In this document: positions 7,394 through 14,903 of the stretch, piece after piece
Numbering within the stretch: the first letter of the stretch is position 1
Layout: every line of letters starts with the position of its first letter
DNA from: UBA2897 sp036733925
Lineage (GTDB): Bacteria > Bacillota > Negativicutes > Selenomonadales > Selenomonadaceae
DNA: 49,577 nucleotides
Direction of reading: 5' to 3'
NCBI GenBank assembly: GCA_036733925.1
Contig: DAIMZO010000014.1
Location: forward strand, 1-49,577
Translations under genes and position numbers: made by a program
Notes under the pieces: model-generated
What the model was told of the DNA's origin: nothing
Database searches by the model: none
Seen by the model: the letters and a program-made list of their open reading frames with translations, nothing else

Positions 7394-7984
7394 ATGAGAC
7401 GATGGGGCCTCGGAGCGGGTATTCTGGTAGCCGTTTTTCTTTTCGCGCAGCCGTCGGCTGTGCCGGCAGAGGCAGCGGATGTACAGGTGCCGGAGGATAT
7501 CTTTCAGTGGGTGCAGTCGACCGCACGGCAGAATTATTATTTCAACAAGCAGCAGATGAAGTATGCGGTGGACGCGGACGGATATATGGATCTGAATACG
7601 CTGATCGTGCCGACGCTCTGCACCTATGACGATATACAGATCCAGGACGTCGTGGCGAAACGGCGTTGGAACAGGCTTCCGATGAAGGGCTATGACCGCC
7701 TGATCGGCGAGGCGAACTATATGAAGTTCAACCTGAAAGCGCATACGGTCCAGATCATCGAGCACGACGACCTCGACGATACCTTCACGACGCTCATGAA
7801 GGAAACGGATTATCCGGTGGTCCAATACGATGTGCTCTCGGAAAAGAGCGTCGACGCGAAGTTCTACCGCGCAATCGAGAAATACGCGAGCACGCATCAG
7901 GATGCGATCATCGCGAACACGATGACGACGGGTGCGAAGTTGCGTCCGGCAGACCAGAAGGCTTTGAAAAAGGCGAAAAAGTAA
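7394..7984 (+). CDS. Exported protein of unknown function
   Basis: The 196-residue product has a signal peptide (MRRWGLGAGILVAVFLFA, cleavage near PAEAA-DV). The mature part has a helical start with YYFNKQQMKYAVDADGYMDLN, two polar blocks around Tyr-rich strands, and a Lys-rich end. A strong AGGAGGG site precedes the ATG. It is a single-gene unit with its own promoter and a strong terminator behind it. No family recognised; it is not obviously related to the exported protein at 5319. Confidence 0.65.
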   Translation: MRRWGLGAGILVAVFLFAQPSAVPAEAADVQVPEDIFQWVQSTARQNYYFNKQQMKYAVDADGYMDLNTLIVPTLCTYDDIQIQDVVAKRRWNRLPMKGYDRLIGEANYMKFNLKAHTVQIIEHDDLDDTFTTLMKETDYPVVQYDVLSEKSVDAKFYRAIEKYASTHQDAIIANTMTTGAKLRPADQKALKKAKK

Positions 7985-8005
7985 GATTTTGACAATCTGG
8001 GGAAG

Positions 8006-8039
8006 GGGGAGCCGCTCTGAGGATGCGGGCTCCCCTTTT
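8006..8039 (+). terminator. Rho-independent terminator after the 7394 gene
   Basis: GGGGAGCC at 8006-8013 pairs with GGCTCCCC at 8028-8035, followed by TTTT and, after one G, a second T run. Confidence 0.8.
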
Positions 8040-8085
8040 GTTTTTGCGGGTCGTTTGGATGAAAGAAGAAAAGTGGGGTTTTGAT

Positions 8086-9201
8086 ATGCAGTCGGCAAAG
8101 CGGATTGAGCAGGAGGCAAGGGCGAAGGCCGGGGATGTGTCAGACGAGGAACTCGCGCTGATCCGGAAGGCCGAGGAGACGCATCGGCTGAGCGAGGCGG
8201 AATTGACGCAGCTCCTCGGCTCGGATGCGGCGGAGGAAGCGCTTGCCGATGCGGCGGACCGCGTGCGCCATCGCTATGTCGAGGATGGAGTGCATTTGCG
8301 CGGTCTGATCGAGTTCTCGAGCATCTGCCGGCAGAACTGTATGTACTGCGGCCTGCGGCGGGATAACAAGAAGGCCGAGCGCTACCGGCTCGACGCCGAT
8401 ACGATCATCGAGCTCGCGCGTAAGGCGAAGGGCTACGGCTACCCGACGGTCGTGCTGCAGTCCGGGGAGGATCTCTTTTTCGATACGGACAGGCTCTGCG
8501 CGGTTATCCGCCGGATCAAGGCGCTTGACCTCGCCATTACGCTGTCCATCGGCGAGCGTTCGCGTGCGGAGTACGAGGCGTTCCGCGAGGCGGGCGCCGA
8601 CCGCTATCTGCTGCGCATCGAGACGACGGACGCGCCGCTCTACGAGCGCATGGATCCCGGCATGAGCTGGTCGAACCGCGACCGTTGCCTGCGGAATCTG
8701 CGCGAGCTCGGCTACGAGGTTGGCACGGGAACGCTCGTCGGCCTGCCGGGGCAGACCATCCCGATGATTGCGCGCGACATCCTGTACTATCAGAAGATGG
8801 ACGCGGACATGATCGGCGTCGGGCCGTTCATCCCGAATCCCGATACGCCGATCGGCGGGGAGCCGGGAGGCGATTTCCACTTGACGCGCCGGCTCGTTTC
8901 ACTGCTGCGGCTGCTGTTGCCGGAGGCGAATATCCCGGCGACGACCGCGATGGAGACGATGGTTGCGAGGGGGCGCGAGATCGTCCTCTCGTCTGGCGCG
9001 AATGTCGTGATGCCGAATGTCACGGAGGGCGACTATCGGCGGAAGTACGCCTTGTACCCCGGGAAGATCTGCGTCGCGGATACGCCGGCAGACTGCTGGC
9101 ACTGCATGGGCGGCCGCATCGCGGCGATGGGCCGCTATGTCGCGGAGGACAAAGGATTCCGCCATCATGGCGGAGCAGAAAAACAGGAGGCGCGGGCATG
9201 A
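8086..9201 (+). CDS. hydE: [FeFe]-hydrogenase maturation radical SAM enzyme HydE
   Basis: HydE is a radical S-adenosylmethionine enzyme that makes part of the dithiomethylamine bridge of the H-cluster. The radical SAM Cys triad is C81, C85, C88 in SICRQNCMYCGL. Other family marks are the QSGEDLFF stretch, ETTDAPLYERM, and GTLVGLPGQT. The start is uncertain: 8086 gives 371 residues, close to family size; 8059 (MKEEKWGF) is possible. Shine-Dalgarno signals are weak at both. Its stop overlaps the start of the ROK kinase (ATGA at 9198-9201). HydF is nearby at 4068, but HydG is not in the window. Confidence 0.93.
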   Translation: MQSAKRIEQEARAKAGDVSDEELALIRKAEETHRLSEAELTQLLGSDAAEEALADAADRVRHRYVEDGVHLRGLIEFSSICRQNCMYCGLRRDNKKAERYRLDADTIIELARKAKGYGYPTVVLQSGEDLFFDTDRLCAVIRRIKALDLAITLSIGERSRAEYEAFREAGADRYLLRIETTDAPLYERMDPGMSWSNRDRCLRNLRELGYEVGTGTLVGLPGQTIPMIARDILYYQKMDADMIGVGPFIPNPDTPIGGEPGGDFHLTRRLVSLLRLLLPEANIPATTAMETMVARGREIVLSSGANVVMPNVTEGDYRRKYALYPGKICVADTPADCWHCMGGRIAAMGRYVAEDKGFRHHGGAEKQEARA

Positions 9202-10094
9202 GCAACTATATCGTCATCGATATTGGCGGCACCTATATGAAATACGGCCTGGTCGCAGAAGACGGGACGTTCAAGCAGCGCGGCAAGATGCCGACGCGTG
9301 CGAAGACGGACGGCGCAGACGGCATCGTGGAGAAATGCGCCGGCATCGCAAAGGAATATCTCGGCCATTTCTATGCGGATGGCATCGGCATTTCGACCGC
9401 CGGTATCGTGAACCCGCAGGAAGGTTCCATCGTGTTTGCGGGGGAGGGAAGCTTCCCCGGCTACACCGGCACGCAGCTCGGCGCGCGCGTCGCGGAGGCG
9501 GCGGGTTTCCCGTGCATCGTCGAGAACGACGCGAACGCGGCGGCGGTCGGCGAGGGATGGCGCGGCGCCGCAAAGGGCGCGGCGAGCGCCTTCGTCATGA
9601 TGGTCGGCACGGGCGTCGGCGGCGCATTGTTGCTGGACGGCAAGCCCTATCACGGCGCAGGATACAGCTCCGGTGAGGCAGGCTTCATGCGCGTGCACAG
9701 CGAGCACCGGATCTTCGAGGAGATCGCCTCAACGCGCGCTATGCTGCAGGAGGCGGCGTTCAGCCACAACGTCAGCCCTGCGGAGCTCACGGGCGAGCAG
9801 GTCTTTGCATGGGCACGGCAGGGCGACGCGGACGCCATCGCGGCCATCGCGCATTTCGCGGATAATCTCGCCGAGGGCGTCGCGGACATCATTGCCCTGC
9901 TGAATCCAGAGGTTTTCGTGCTCGGTGGCGGCGTCATGGCCCAGCAGGCCATTCTCGGCCCGCGCATCCAGCAGCGCGTCGAACAGCTCGTCCCCGAGGC
10001 CCTGCGCCAAGGCACCCGCCTCGCCTTCGCTCGCCTAGGCAACGACGCCTGCCTGTACGGCATGCTGAAACTCCTGCTTGATACAAGAAAATAA
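9198..10094 (+). CDS. ROK-family sugar kinase
   Basis: A 298-residue kinase of the ROK family, which phosphorylates glucose, N-acetyl-amino sugars or beta-glucosides in the cytoplasm. Visible motifs are the phosphate-binding DIGGTYMKYG at 8-17, the catalytic-base region VENDANAAAVGE near 107, and the GTGVGGAL phosphate 2 loop. The zinc-binding Cys cluster CxCGxxGC of many ROK glucokinases is absent, as in the BglK and short NagK-like groups, so the substrate is open. The ATG is inside the hydE stop and follows AGGAGG, which implies tight coupling to hydE; the reason for this pairing is not clear from the sequence. Confidence 0.85.
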   Translation: MSNYIVIDIGGTYMKYGLVAEDGTFKQRGKMPTRAKTDGADGIVEKCAGIAKEYLGHFYADGIGISTAGIVNPQEGSIVFAGEGSFPGYTGTQLGARVAEAAGFPCIVENDANAAAVGEGWRGAAKGAASAFVMMVGTGVGGALLLDGKPYHGAGYSSGEAGFMRVHSEHRIFEEIASTRAMLQEAAFSHNVSPAELTGEQVFAWARQGDADAIAAIAHFADNLAEGVADIIALLNPEVFVLGGGVMAQQAILGPRIQQRVEQLVPEALRQGTRLAFARLGNDACLYGMLKLLLDTRK

Positions 10095-10153
10095 GCAAGA
10101 ATTATGACGGAAATTCAGGAGAAACGGGTTCGGAAGAGATAAGGTGAAAGGAT

Positions 10154-10999
10154 ATGGCAGTGACGGCACCGACACCGCCTACGCCGCCGACGGCGCCGGT
10201 GGTGCCGCAGGTGACTTTGCAGGATGGCGGCTCGGTGACGACGAGCACGGCACCGGTGAATGGGCAGACGGAGACAACGCCGGAGAGCATGGCGCGGCAG
10301 GCCGTTGCGCAGGGGGACGGCGCGCTGTCGAAGACGGAGCAGGAAGCACCGCAGGATGCCGCGAACGGCAGTCCGAGCAGCCAGAACGGACAGAACCAGC
10401 AGGGCGTGGCGACGCAGGCCATGCAAAGCAATGGGCAGACGCAGGCTCCGATTGATCCGCAGACGGCTGCGGCGCTCGGGCTGAATGCGGATGGGCAGAA
10501 CGCACAGAATCAGCAGGGGCAGCAGACGCAGGCACAGGCGTCCGCCATCCCCGACGGGAGCGGCGGGCACGGTGCGCTGTTCTGGGGCGTCACGCTTCTG
10601 CTGCTGTTCGCTTTCGGTTTCCTGCTGCTCCGGGCCGTGCTCCGGCGGAAGGCCGGTGCGGATGCTTTCGGGGCGAAAGATATCCGGGATATCGTGAGCA
10701 GCATCTCCGGCGGCACATCGCAGACGAGGGAATCGGAGGATTCCGGGGATGCCTACACCGGCATGACGGCAGACGCGGTGCTCTCCGCTATCCAGCAGGA
10801 GAAAGATGAAGAGGAGCGCGTACGCCTGCAGCGGAGACAGGAAAGCGAGCGCAGGAGGCAGGCGCTTCAGGCGCAGCGCGAACGAGAACGCAGAAAACAG
10901 GAAAGCAAGGTGCAGCAGAAGCCGGAAAAGGCAGCCGGCATCGCGCCGCCTATCCAGCGGGAAAACGAGGAGAAAAGCCATTTTGATGTGCAGATTTGA
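10154..10999 (+). CDS. Single-span membrane protein with Gln/Thr/Pro-rich N-terminus
   Basis: A 281-residue protein of unusual make-up: residues 1-135 are low-complexity Pro, Thr, Gln, Ala and Asn; residues 141-162 form one hydrophobic span (ALFWGVTLLLLFAFGFLLL); the rest is a charged region with an Arg/Glu/Gln-rich coiled coil at about 210-255. There is no signal peptide, so the first half may be exported with the span as reverse anchor; RAVLRRK after the span suggests the C-terminus is cytoplasmic. AAAGGA precedes the ATG. The next gene's promoter overlaps its stop codon. No family recognised. Confidence 0.6.
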   Translation: MAVTAPTPPTPPTAPVVPQVTLQDGGSVTTSTAPVNGQTETTPESMARQAVAQGDGALSKTEQEAPQDAANGSPSSQNGQNQQGVATQAMQSNGQTQAPIDPQTAAALGLNADGQNAQNQQGQQTQAQASAIPDGSGGHGALFWGVTLLLLFAFGFLLLRAVLRRKAGADAFGAKDIRDIVSSISGGTSQTRESEDSGDAYTGMTADAVLSAIQQEKDEEERVRLQRRQESERRRQALQAQRERERRKQESKVQQKPEKAAGIAPPIQRENEEKSHFDVQI

Positions 11000-11024
11000 C
11001 CGGGCATTTGTTCTATATTATAAT
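10996..11024 (+). promoter_or_regulatory. Sigma-70 promoter of serS
   Basis: TTGACC at 10996-11001, 17 bases, TATAAT at 11019-11024. The -35 box overlaps the stop codon of the preceding gene. The roughly 80-base leader holds a 9-bp hairpin (11054-11062 with 11069-11077), but no T-box sequence is seen. Confidence 0.8.
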
Positions 11025-11112
11025 AAGTGGGATAGATAGTACCTAGTGATTCATGGGAACGCCGGAAATGGCGTTTCCTTCATCGTCAGGAATAGGATTT
11101 GGAGTGTGTGAA

Positions 11113-12393
11113 ATGCTGGATATGAAATTTGTCCGCGACAATCTGGACGAGGTTCGCCAGATGCTCAAGAACCGCAACAACCCGCTGAATCTCGACGACT
11201 TTGTCGAATTCGACAAGAAGCGCCGCGAGCTTTTGCAGCAGACGGAGGAGCTCAAGGCGGAGCGCAACAAGGTTTCGAAAGAGATCAGCGCGATGAAGAA
11301 GAACAAGGAGGATGCGGCGGAGAAGATTGCCGCGATGCGCGAGGTCGGCACGAAGATTTCCGCCCTCGACGGGGAGCTCCGCGACGTCGAGGCGAAACTC
11401 AAGGACATCATGCTCCATATTCCGAATATGCCGCGCGCGGATGTGCCAATCGGCAAGGATGACACGGAGAACCCGGAGGTACGCCGCTGGGGCGAGCCGA
11501 CGAAGTTCGACTTTGAGCCGAAAGCGCATTGGGATATCGGCGCGGATCTCGATATCCTCGACGCGGATCGTGCAGCGAAGGTCACGGGCGCGCGCTTTAC
11601 GTTTTACAAGGGCCTCGGCGCACGCCTCGAGCGCGCCTGCATCAACTTCATGATGGATCTGCACGCGAACAAGCATGGCTATACGGAGATGCTCGCACCG
11701 TATATCGCGAACAAGGACAGCATGGTCGGCACCGGCCAGCTGCCGAAGTTCGCGGAGGATATGTTCAAGCTCGAGGGCATGGACTACTACCTCGTGCCGA
11801 CGGCGGAAGTCCCGACGACGAACTACTACCGCGACGAAATCCTCGACGGCGACAAGCTGCCGCAGTATTTCAGCTGCTATACGGCGTGCTTCCGCGCCGA
11901 GGCCGGGAGCGCCGGCCGCGATACGCGCGGCCTGATCCGCCAGCACCAGTTCAACAAGGTCGAGATGATCAAATTCGTCAAGCCGGAGACGAGCTGGGAT
12001 GAGCTCGACAAGATGGTCGACAATGCGGAGGATGTCCTGCGCATCCTCGGTCTGCCATACCATGTCGTGAAGCTCTGCACGGGCGACATGAGCTTCACGT
12101 CGGCGACGACCTATGACCTCGAGGTCTGGTTCCCGGCGCAGAACAAGTACCGCGAGATCTCGTCGTGCTCGAACTGCACGGATTATCAGGCACGCCGCGC
12201 GAACATCAAGTTCCGCCGCACGCCGAAGGCGAAGCCGGAGTTCGTGCATACGCTGAATGGTTCGGGCCTTGCGGTCGGCCGTACGGTTGCCGCCATCCTC
12301 GAGAACTACCAGCAGGCGGACGGCTCGGTCGTCGTGCCGAAGGCGCTCGTCCCGTACATGGGCGGCGTAGAGGTCATCCGCAAGCCAGAGTAA
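11113..12393 (+). CDS. serS: Seryl-tRNA synthetase
   Basis: Charges tRNA-Ser with serine. The start at 11113 (MLDMKFVRDNLDEVRQML) has GGAGTG five bases upstream and gives 426 residues, the family size; the earlier ATG at 11053 lies inside the leader hairpin. Residues 1-110 form the long antiparallel coiled coil that holds the tRNA-Ser variable arm. The class II core shows motif 2 with FRAEAGSAGRDTRGLIRQH and motif 3 with GSGLAVGRTVAAILENYQ. It has its own strong promoter and ends in a terminator shared with the convergent rnhA. Confidence 0.97.
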   Translation: MLDMKFVRDNLDEVRQMLKNRNNPLNLDDFVEFDKKRRELLQQTEELKAERNKVSKEISAMKKNKEDAAEKIAAMREVGTKISALDGELRDVEAKLKDIMLHIPNMPRADVPIGKDDTENPEVRRWGEPTKFDFEPKAHWDIGADLDILDADRAAKVTGARFTFYKGLGARLERACINFMMDLHANKHGYTEMLAPYIANKDSMVGTGQLPKFAEDMFKLEGMDYYLVPTAEVPTTNYYRDEILDGDKLPQYFSCYTACFRAEAGSAGRDTRGLIRQHQFNKVEMIKFVKPETSWDELDKMVDNAEDVLRILGLPYHVVKLCTGDMSFTSATTYDLEVWFPAQNKYREISSCSNCTDYQARRANIKFRRTPKAKPEFVHTLNGSGLAVGRTVAAILENYQQADGSVVVPKALVPYMGGVEVIRKPE

Positions 12394-12403
12394 TGTCGGA
12401 AAA

Positions 12404-12448
12404 GAAAAGATGAGAAATGGATAAGCTGTATCCGTTTCTCATCTTTTT
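12404..12448 (+). terminator. Bidirectional terminator between serS and rnhA
   Basis: AAAGATGAGAAA with GGATA pairs with TATCC and TTTCTCATCTTT, a long stem with an A run on the left and a T run on the right, so it can stop transcription from both sides. Confidence 0.85.
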
Positions 12449-12472
12449 GTATCGGTGATGTTGGCTGTGTTT

Positions 12473-13192
12473 TCAGCGGTGCGCCATGGCGGCGGCCTTC
12501 GCGAGCTGGTCGCAGCGCTCGTTCTGCTCGATGCCGACATGTCCTTTGACCCAGTGGAACTGGACCTGATGGCGGCTGTAGAGCGCGTCGAGCTGCATCC
12601 AGAGATCCTGATTCAGCACGGGATTGCCGTCGGCCTTCTTCCAGCCGCGGCGTTTCCAGTTCACGAGCCAGCGGTTGACGAACGCGCGCCGCAGGTACTG
12701 GCTGTCCGTGTACAGCGCGATTTTCGACGGCTGTTCGATGGCGGAGAGCCCGGCGATGGCCGCGGAGAGCTCCATGCGGTTGTTGGTCGTGCTGTGCTCC
12801 CCGTCGGAGAGCTCGGTCACCACGCCGGTCCGCACGTCGGTGATGACGGCGGCCCAGCCGCCGGGCCCGTTCGGGTTCCGCAGGCAGGAGCCGTCGGTGT
12901 AGAGGATGTAGTCTGCGTCATCCGCAGCGGTTGCGGCCGACGGGCGTGCGGCTGTCCTTTTCGGCGTTGCCGCATATCCTGCGGCACGCGGCTGCGCTTT
13001 CTGCCTTGCGTAGGCTTTTTCCTCCGCGTCTGAAACATCGCTCAGCCAGCGCATGGCCTCGGCGGCTGTCGTAAAGCCTTTGTATACGGCGCCCGGGAAA
13101 CCGGCCACCTGTTTCTGGCACATCGGCCACGAATTGAACAGCCCGGTGGTCCGGCCACGCTTCACCGCATAGACCTTCTTTTTCTCTGCCAT
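12473..13192 (-). CDS. rnhA: Ribonuclease HI with N-terminal hybrid-binding domain
   Basis: Cuts RNA in RNA-DNA hybrids. The 239-residue protein has the RNase H1 N-terminal domain (viroplasmin-like, residues 1-50, KKVYAVKRGRTTGLFNSW and YKGFTTAAEAMRWL), an Ala-rich linker, and the catalytic domain from about residue 93. The four acidic catalytic residues are visible: D in YTDGSCLRNP, E in NNRMELSAAI, D in YTDSQYL and D in NERCDQLA. The N-terminal domain binds hybrid and raises processivity, as in eukaryotic RNase H1. GAGGAGG precedes the ATG. It is convergent with serS. Confidence 0.95.
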   Translation of the reverse strand: MAEKKKVYAVKRGRTTGLFNSWPMCQKQVAGFPGAVYKGFTTAAEAMRWLSDVSDAEEKAYARQKAQPRAAGYAATPKRTAARPSAATAADDADYILYTDGSCLRNPNGPGGWAAVITDVRTGVVTELSDGEHSTTNNRMELSAAIAGLSAIEQPSKIALYTDSQYLRRAFVNRWLVNWKRRGWKKADGNPVLNQDLWMQLDALYSRHQVQFHWVKGHVGIEQNERCDQLAKAAAMAHR

Positions 13193-13225
13193 TTCCGTTC
13201 CTCCTCGATGGTCCGTATCGAAATG

Positions 13226-13254
13226 ATTATACCATGAAGTGCGGAGATGGTCAG
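13226..13254 (-). promoter_or_regulatory. Promoter of rnhA
   Basis: On the minus strand CTGACC (13254-13249), 17 bases, TATAAT (13231-13226), with an extended -10 TGG just before the -10 box. Confidence 0.6.
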
Positions 13255-13261
13255 CAGATGG

Positions 13262-13303
13262 TTGATGGAACCAAAAAAAATAGTAAATAAGTGTGTACTA
13301 TTT
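13262..13303 (+). promoter_or_regulatory. Candidate promoter and operator upstream of mlaE
   Basis: TTGATG at 13262-13267 and TAAATA at 13284-13289 are 16 bases apart. Overlapping the -10 is a perfect inverted repeat, AAATAGTA (13278-13285), ten bases, TACTATTT (13296-13303), the size of a dimeric repressor site. A second possible -10, GATACAAT, lies at about 13314-13321. Confidence 0.35.
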
Positions 13304-13361
13304 CTGAAAAAAATGATACAATGCTAGGGTAATGGGGGAGTATCTGGAAAAGGGGTGGCAT

Positions 13362-14132
13362 ATGCTGACACGCTTTTTTGAAGCGATCGGGCGCTTCGTG
13401 ATCCGGCGGTTTGAGGAGTTCGGCACGATGGTGCTGCTCTATGTCGATACATTGAAGCAGCTCCGCCATATGCCGCGCATGCGCCATGTGCTCGACCAGA
13501 TGTCGAGGCTCGGCGTGGACTCCCTGCTGATCGTGAGCCTGACCCTGCTGTTCACGGGCGTCGTGCTGACGCTGCAGACCGCGAGCGAACTCATCAAATA
13601 CGGCGCACAGGGCACGGTCGGCGCGATCATCGCAATCGGCATCGGGCGCGAGCTCGGGCCGGTGCTCGTCGGCGTCGTCTGCGCGGGCCGCGTCGGCTCT
13701 GCCATCACGGCGGAGATTGCGACGATGAAGGTCACGGAGCAGATCGACGCGCTGCGCGTCATGGCGGTCAGCCCCGCGGATTATCTAATCATCCCGCGCA
13801 TGCTCGCCTGCATGATCGTCGTGCCGATCCTGACGGTGTTCGGCGATGTCATCGGCGTGTTCGGCGGGTATATCACGGCCGTTTATTATTCGGGCATCAG
13901 CTCGTTTACCTTCATGCATTCGATCCATACGTTCGTCGACCTCTACGACTTGACGGGCGGCATGATCAAGGCGATTTTCTTCGGCAACGTCATCGCGGTG
14001 CTCGGCTGCTACTACGGCCTGCACTGCCCGGATGGGGCGGCCGGCGTCGGCCATGCGACGACGCAGACGGTCGTGACGTCGATCATCGTGATCTTTATCC
14101 TGAATGCCCTGCTGACCTTCCTGATTTACTGA
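13362..14132 (+). CDS. mlaE: Phospholipid transport permease MlaE
   Basis: Inner-membrane permease of the Mla/MCE lipid transporter, which moves phospholipids between the two membranes. The start at 13362 (MLTRFFEAIGRF) lines up with the family N-terminus and gives 256 residues; the ATG at 13332 would add ten. Five hydrophobic spans are visible, and the conserved permease motifs are present: LGPVLVGVVCAGRVGSAITAEIA and the following EQIDALRVMAVSP. It leads the outer-membrane cluster and is followed 24 bases later by mlaF. Confidence 0.92.
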   Translation: MLTRFFEAIGRFVIRRFEEFGTMVLLYVDTLKQLRHMPRMRHVLDQMSRLGVDSLLIVSLTLLFTGVVLTLQTASELIKYGAQGTVGAIIAIGIGRELGPVLVGVVCAGRVGSAITAEIATMKVTEQIDALRVMAVSPADYLIIPRMLACMIVVPILTVFGDVIGVFGGYITAVYYSGISSFTFMHSIHTFVDLYDLTGGMIKAIFFGNVIAVLGCYYGLHCPDGAAGVGHATTQTVVTSIIVIFILNALLTFLIY

Positions 14133-14156
14133 GGCCCAGCGGCAGAGGGGAGGACT

Positions 14157-14903
14157 ATGATAAAGCTCAAGGATGTCTGCATGACCTTCGGGGAGAAGGT
14201 CGCGCTGGATCATATCAATCTGACCATCGATGACGGCGAGACCCTCGCCATCATCGGCGGTTCCGGTTCGGGCAAGAGCACGCTCTTGCGCCTGCTGATC
14301 GGGCTCATCAAGCCGACGAGCGGGGAAATCTGGATTGACGGCGATGAAATCACGCACATGACGGAGAAGGAGCTCGACAAGATCCGGCTGCGCATGGGCA
14401 TGGTGTTTCAGTATTCTGCGCTGTTCGACTCGATGACCGTCGGCGAGAACGTCGCGTTCGGTCTCGAGGAGCACACGAAGAAGAAAAAGCCGGAAATCGA
14501 GCAGATCGTGAAAGAGAAGCTGCATCTCGTCGGGCTCGACGGCGTCGAGAATCTCATGCCATCGGAGCTGTCCGGCGGCATGAAGAAGCGCGTTGGGCTC
14601 GCGCGGGCCATCGCCATCGAGCCGGAGGTCATCCTCTACGATGAGCCGAGCTCGGGGCTCGACCCGATCATGACGGAGAAAATCGATCATCTGATCATCC
14701 ATATGCAGGAGGAACTCCATGTGACGAGCGTGGTTGTCACGCACGATATGGCGAGTGCCTGCCGCATCGCGGACCGCATTGCGATGGTTTACGAGGGCGA
14801 GCTCATCGCCGTCGCGCCGGTTGACGAGTTCATGCAGCTCAAGGATGCACGCGTACAGGCGTTTTTCCATAGCTTGAAGACAGGAAAGGAGCAGAGCCAT
14901 TGA
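14157..14903 (+). CDS. mlaF: Phospholipid transport ATPase MlaF
   Basis: The 248-residue ATP-binding subunit that drives MlaE. Walker A is GGSGSGKST at 34-42, the signature is LSGGM (Met in place of the usual Gln, as in MlaF proteins), and Walker B is ILYDEPSSGLDP, followed by the switch His in VVTHDM. AGGGGAGG lies before the start. Its TGA overlaps the TTG of mlaD, so the two are translationally coupled. Confidence 0.95.
   Translation: MIKLKDVCMTFGEKVALDHINLTIDDGETLAIIGGSGSGKSTLLRLLIGLIKPTSGEIWIDGDEITHMTEKELDKIRLRMGMVFQYSALFDSMTVGENVAFGLEEHTKKKKPEIEQIVKEKLHLVGLDGVENLMPSELSGGMKKRVGLARAIAIEPEVILYDEPSSGLDPIMTEKIDHLIIHMQEELHVTSVVVTHDMASACRIADRIAMVYEGELIAVAPVDEFMQLKDARVQAFFHSLKTGKEQSH

Noticed and set aside
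11025..11112. T-box riboswitch before serS
   Set aside because: A hairpin is present in the leader, but the conserved T-box sequence and a terminator/antiterminator pair are not.
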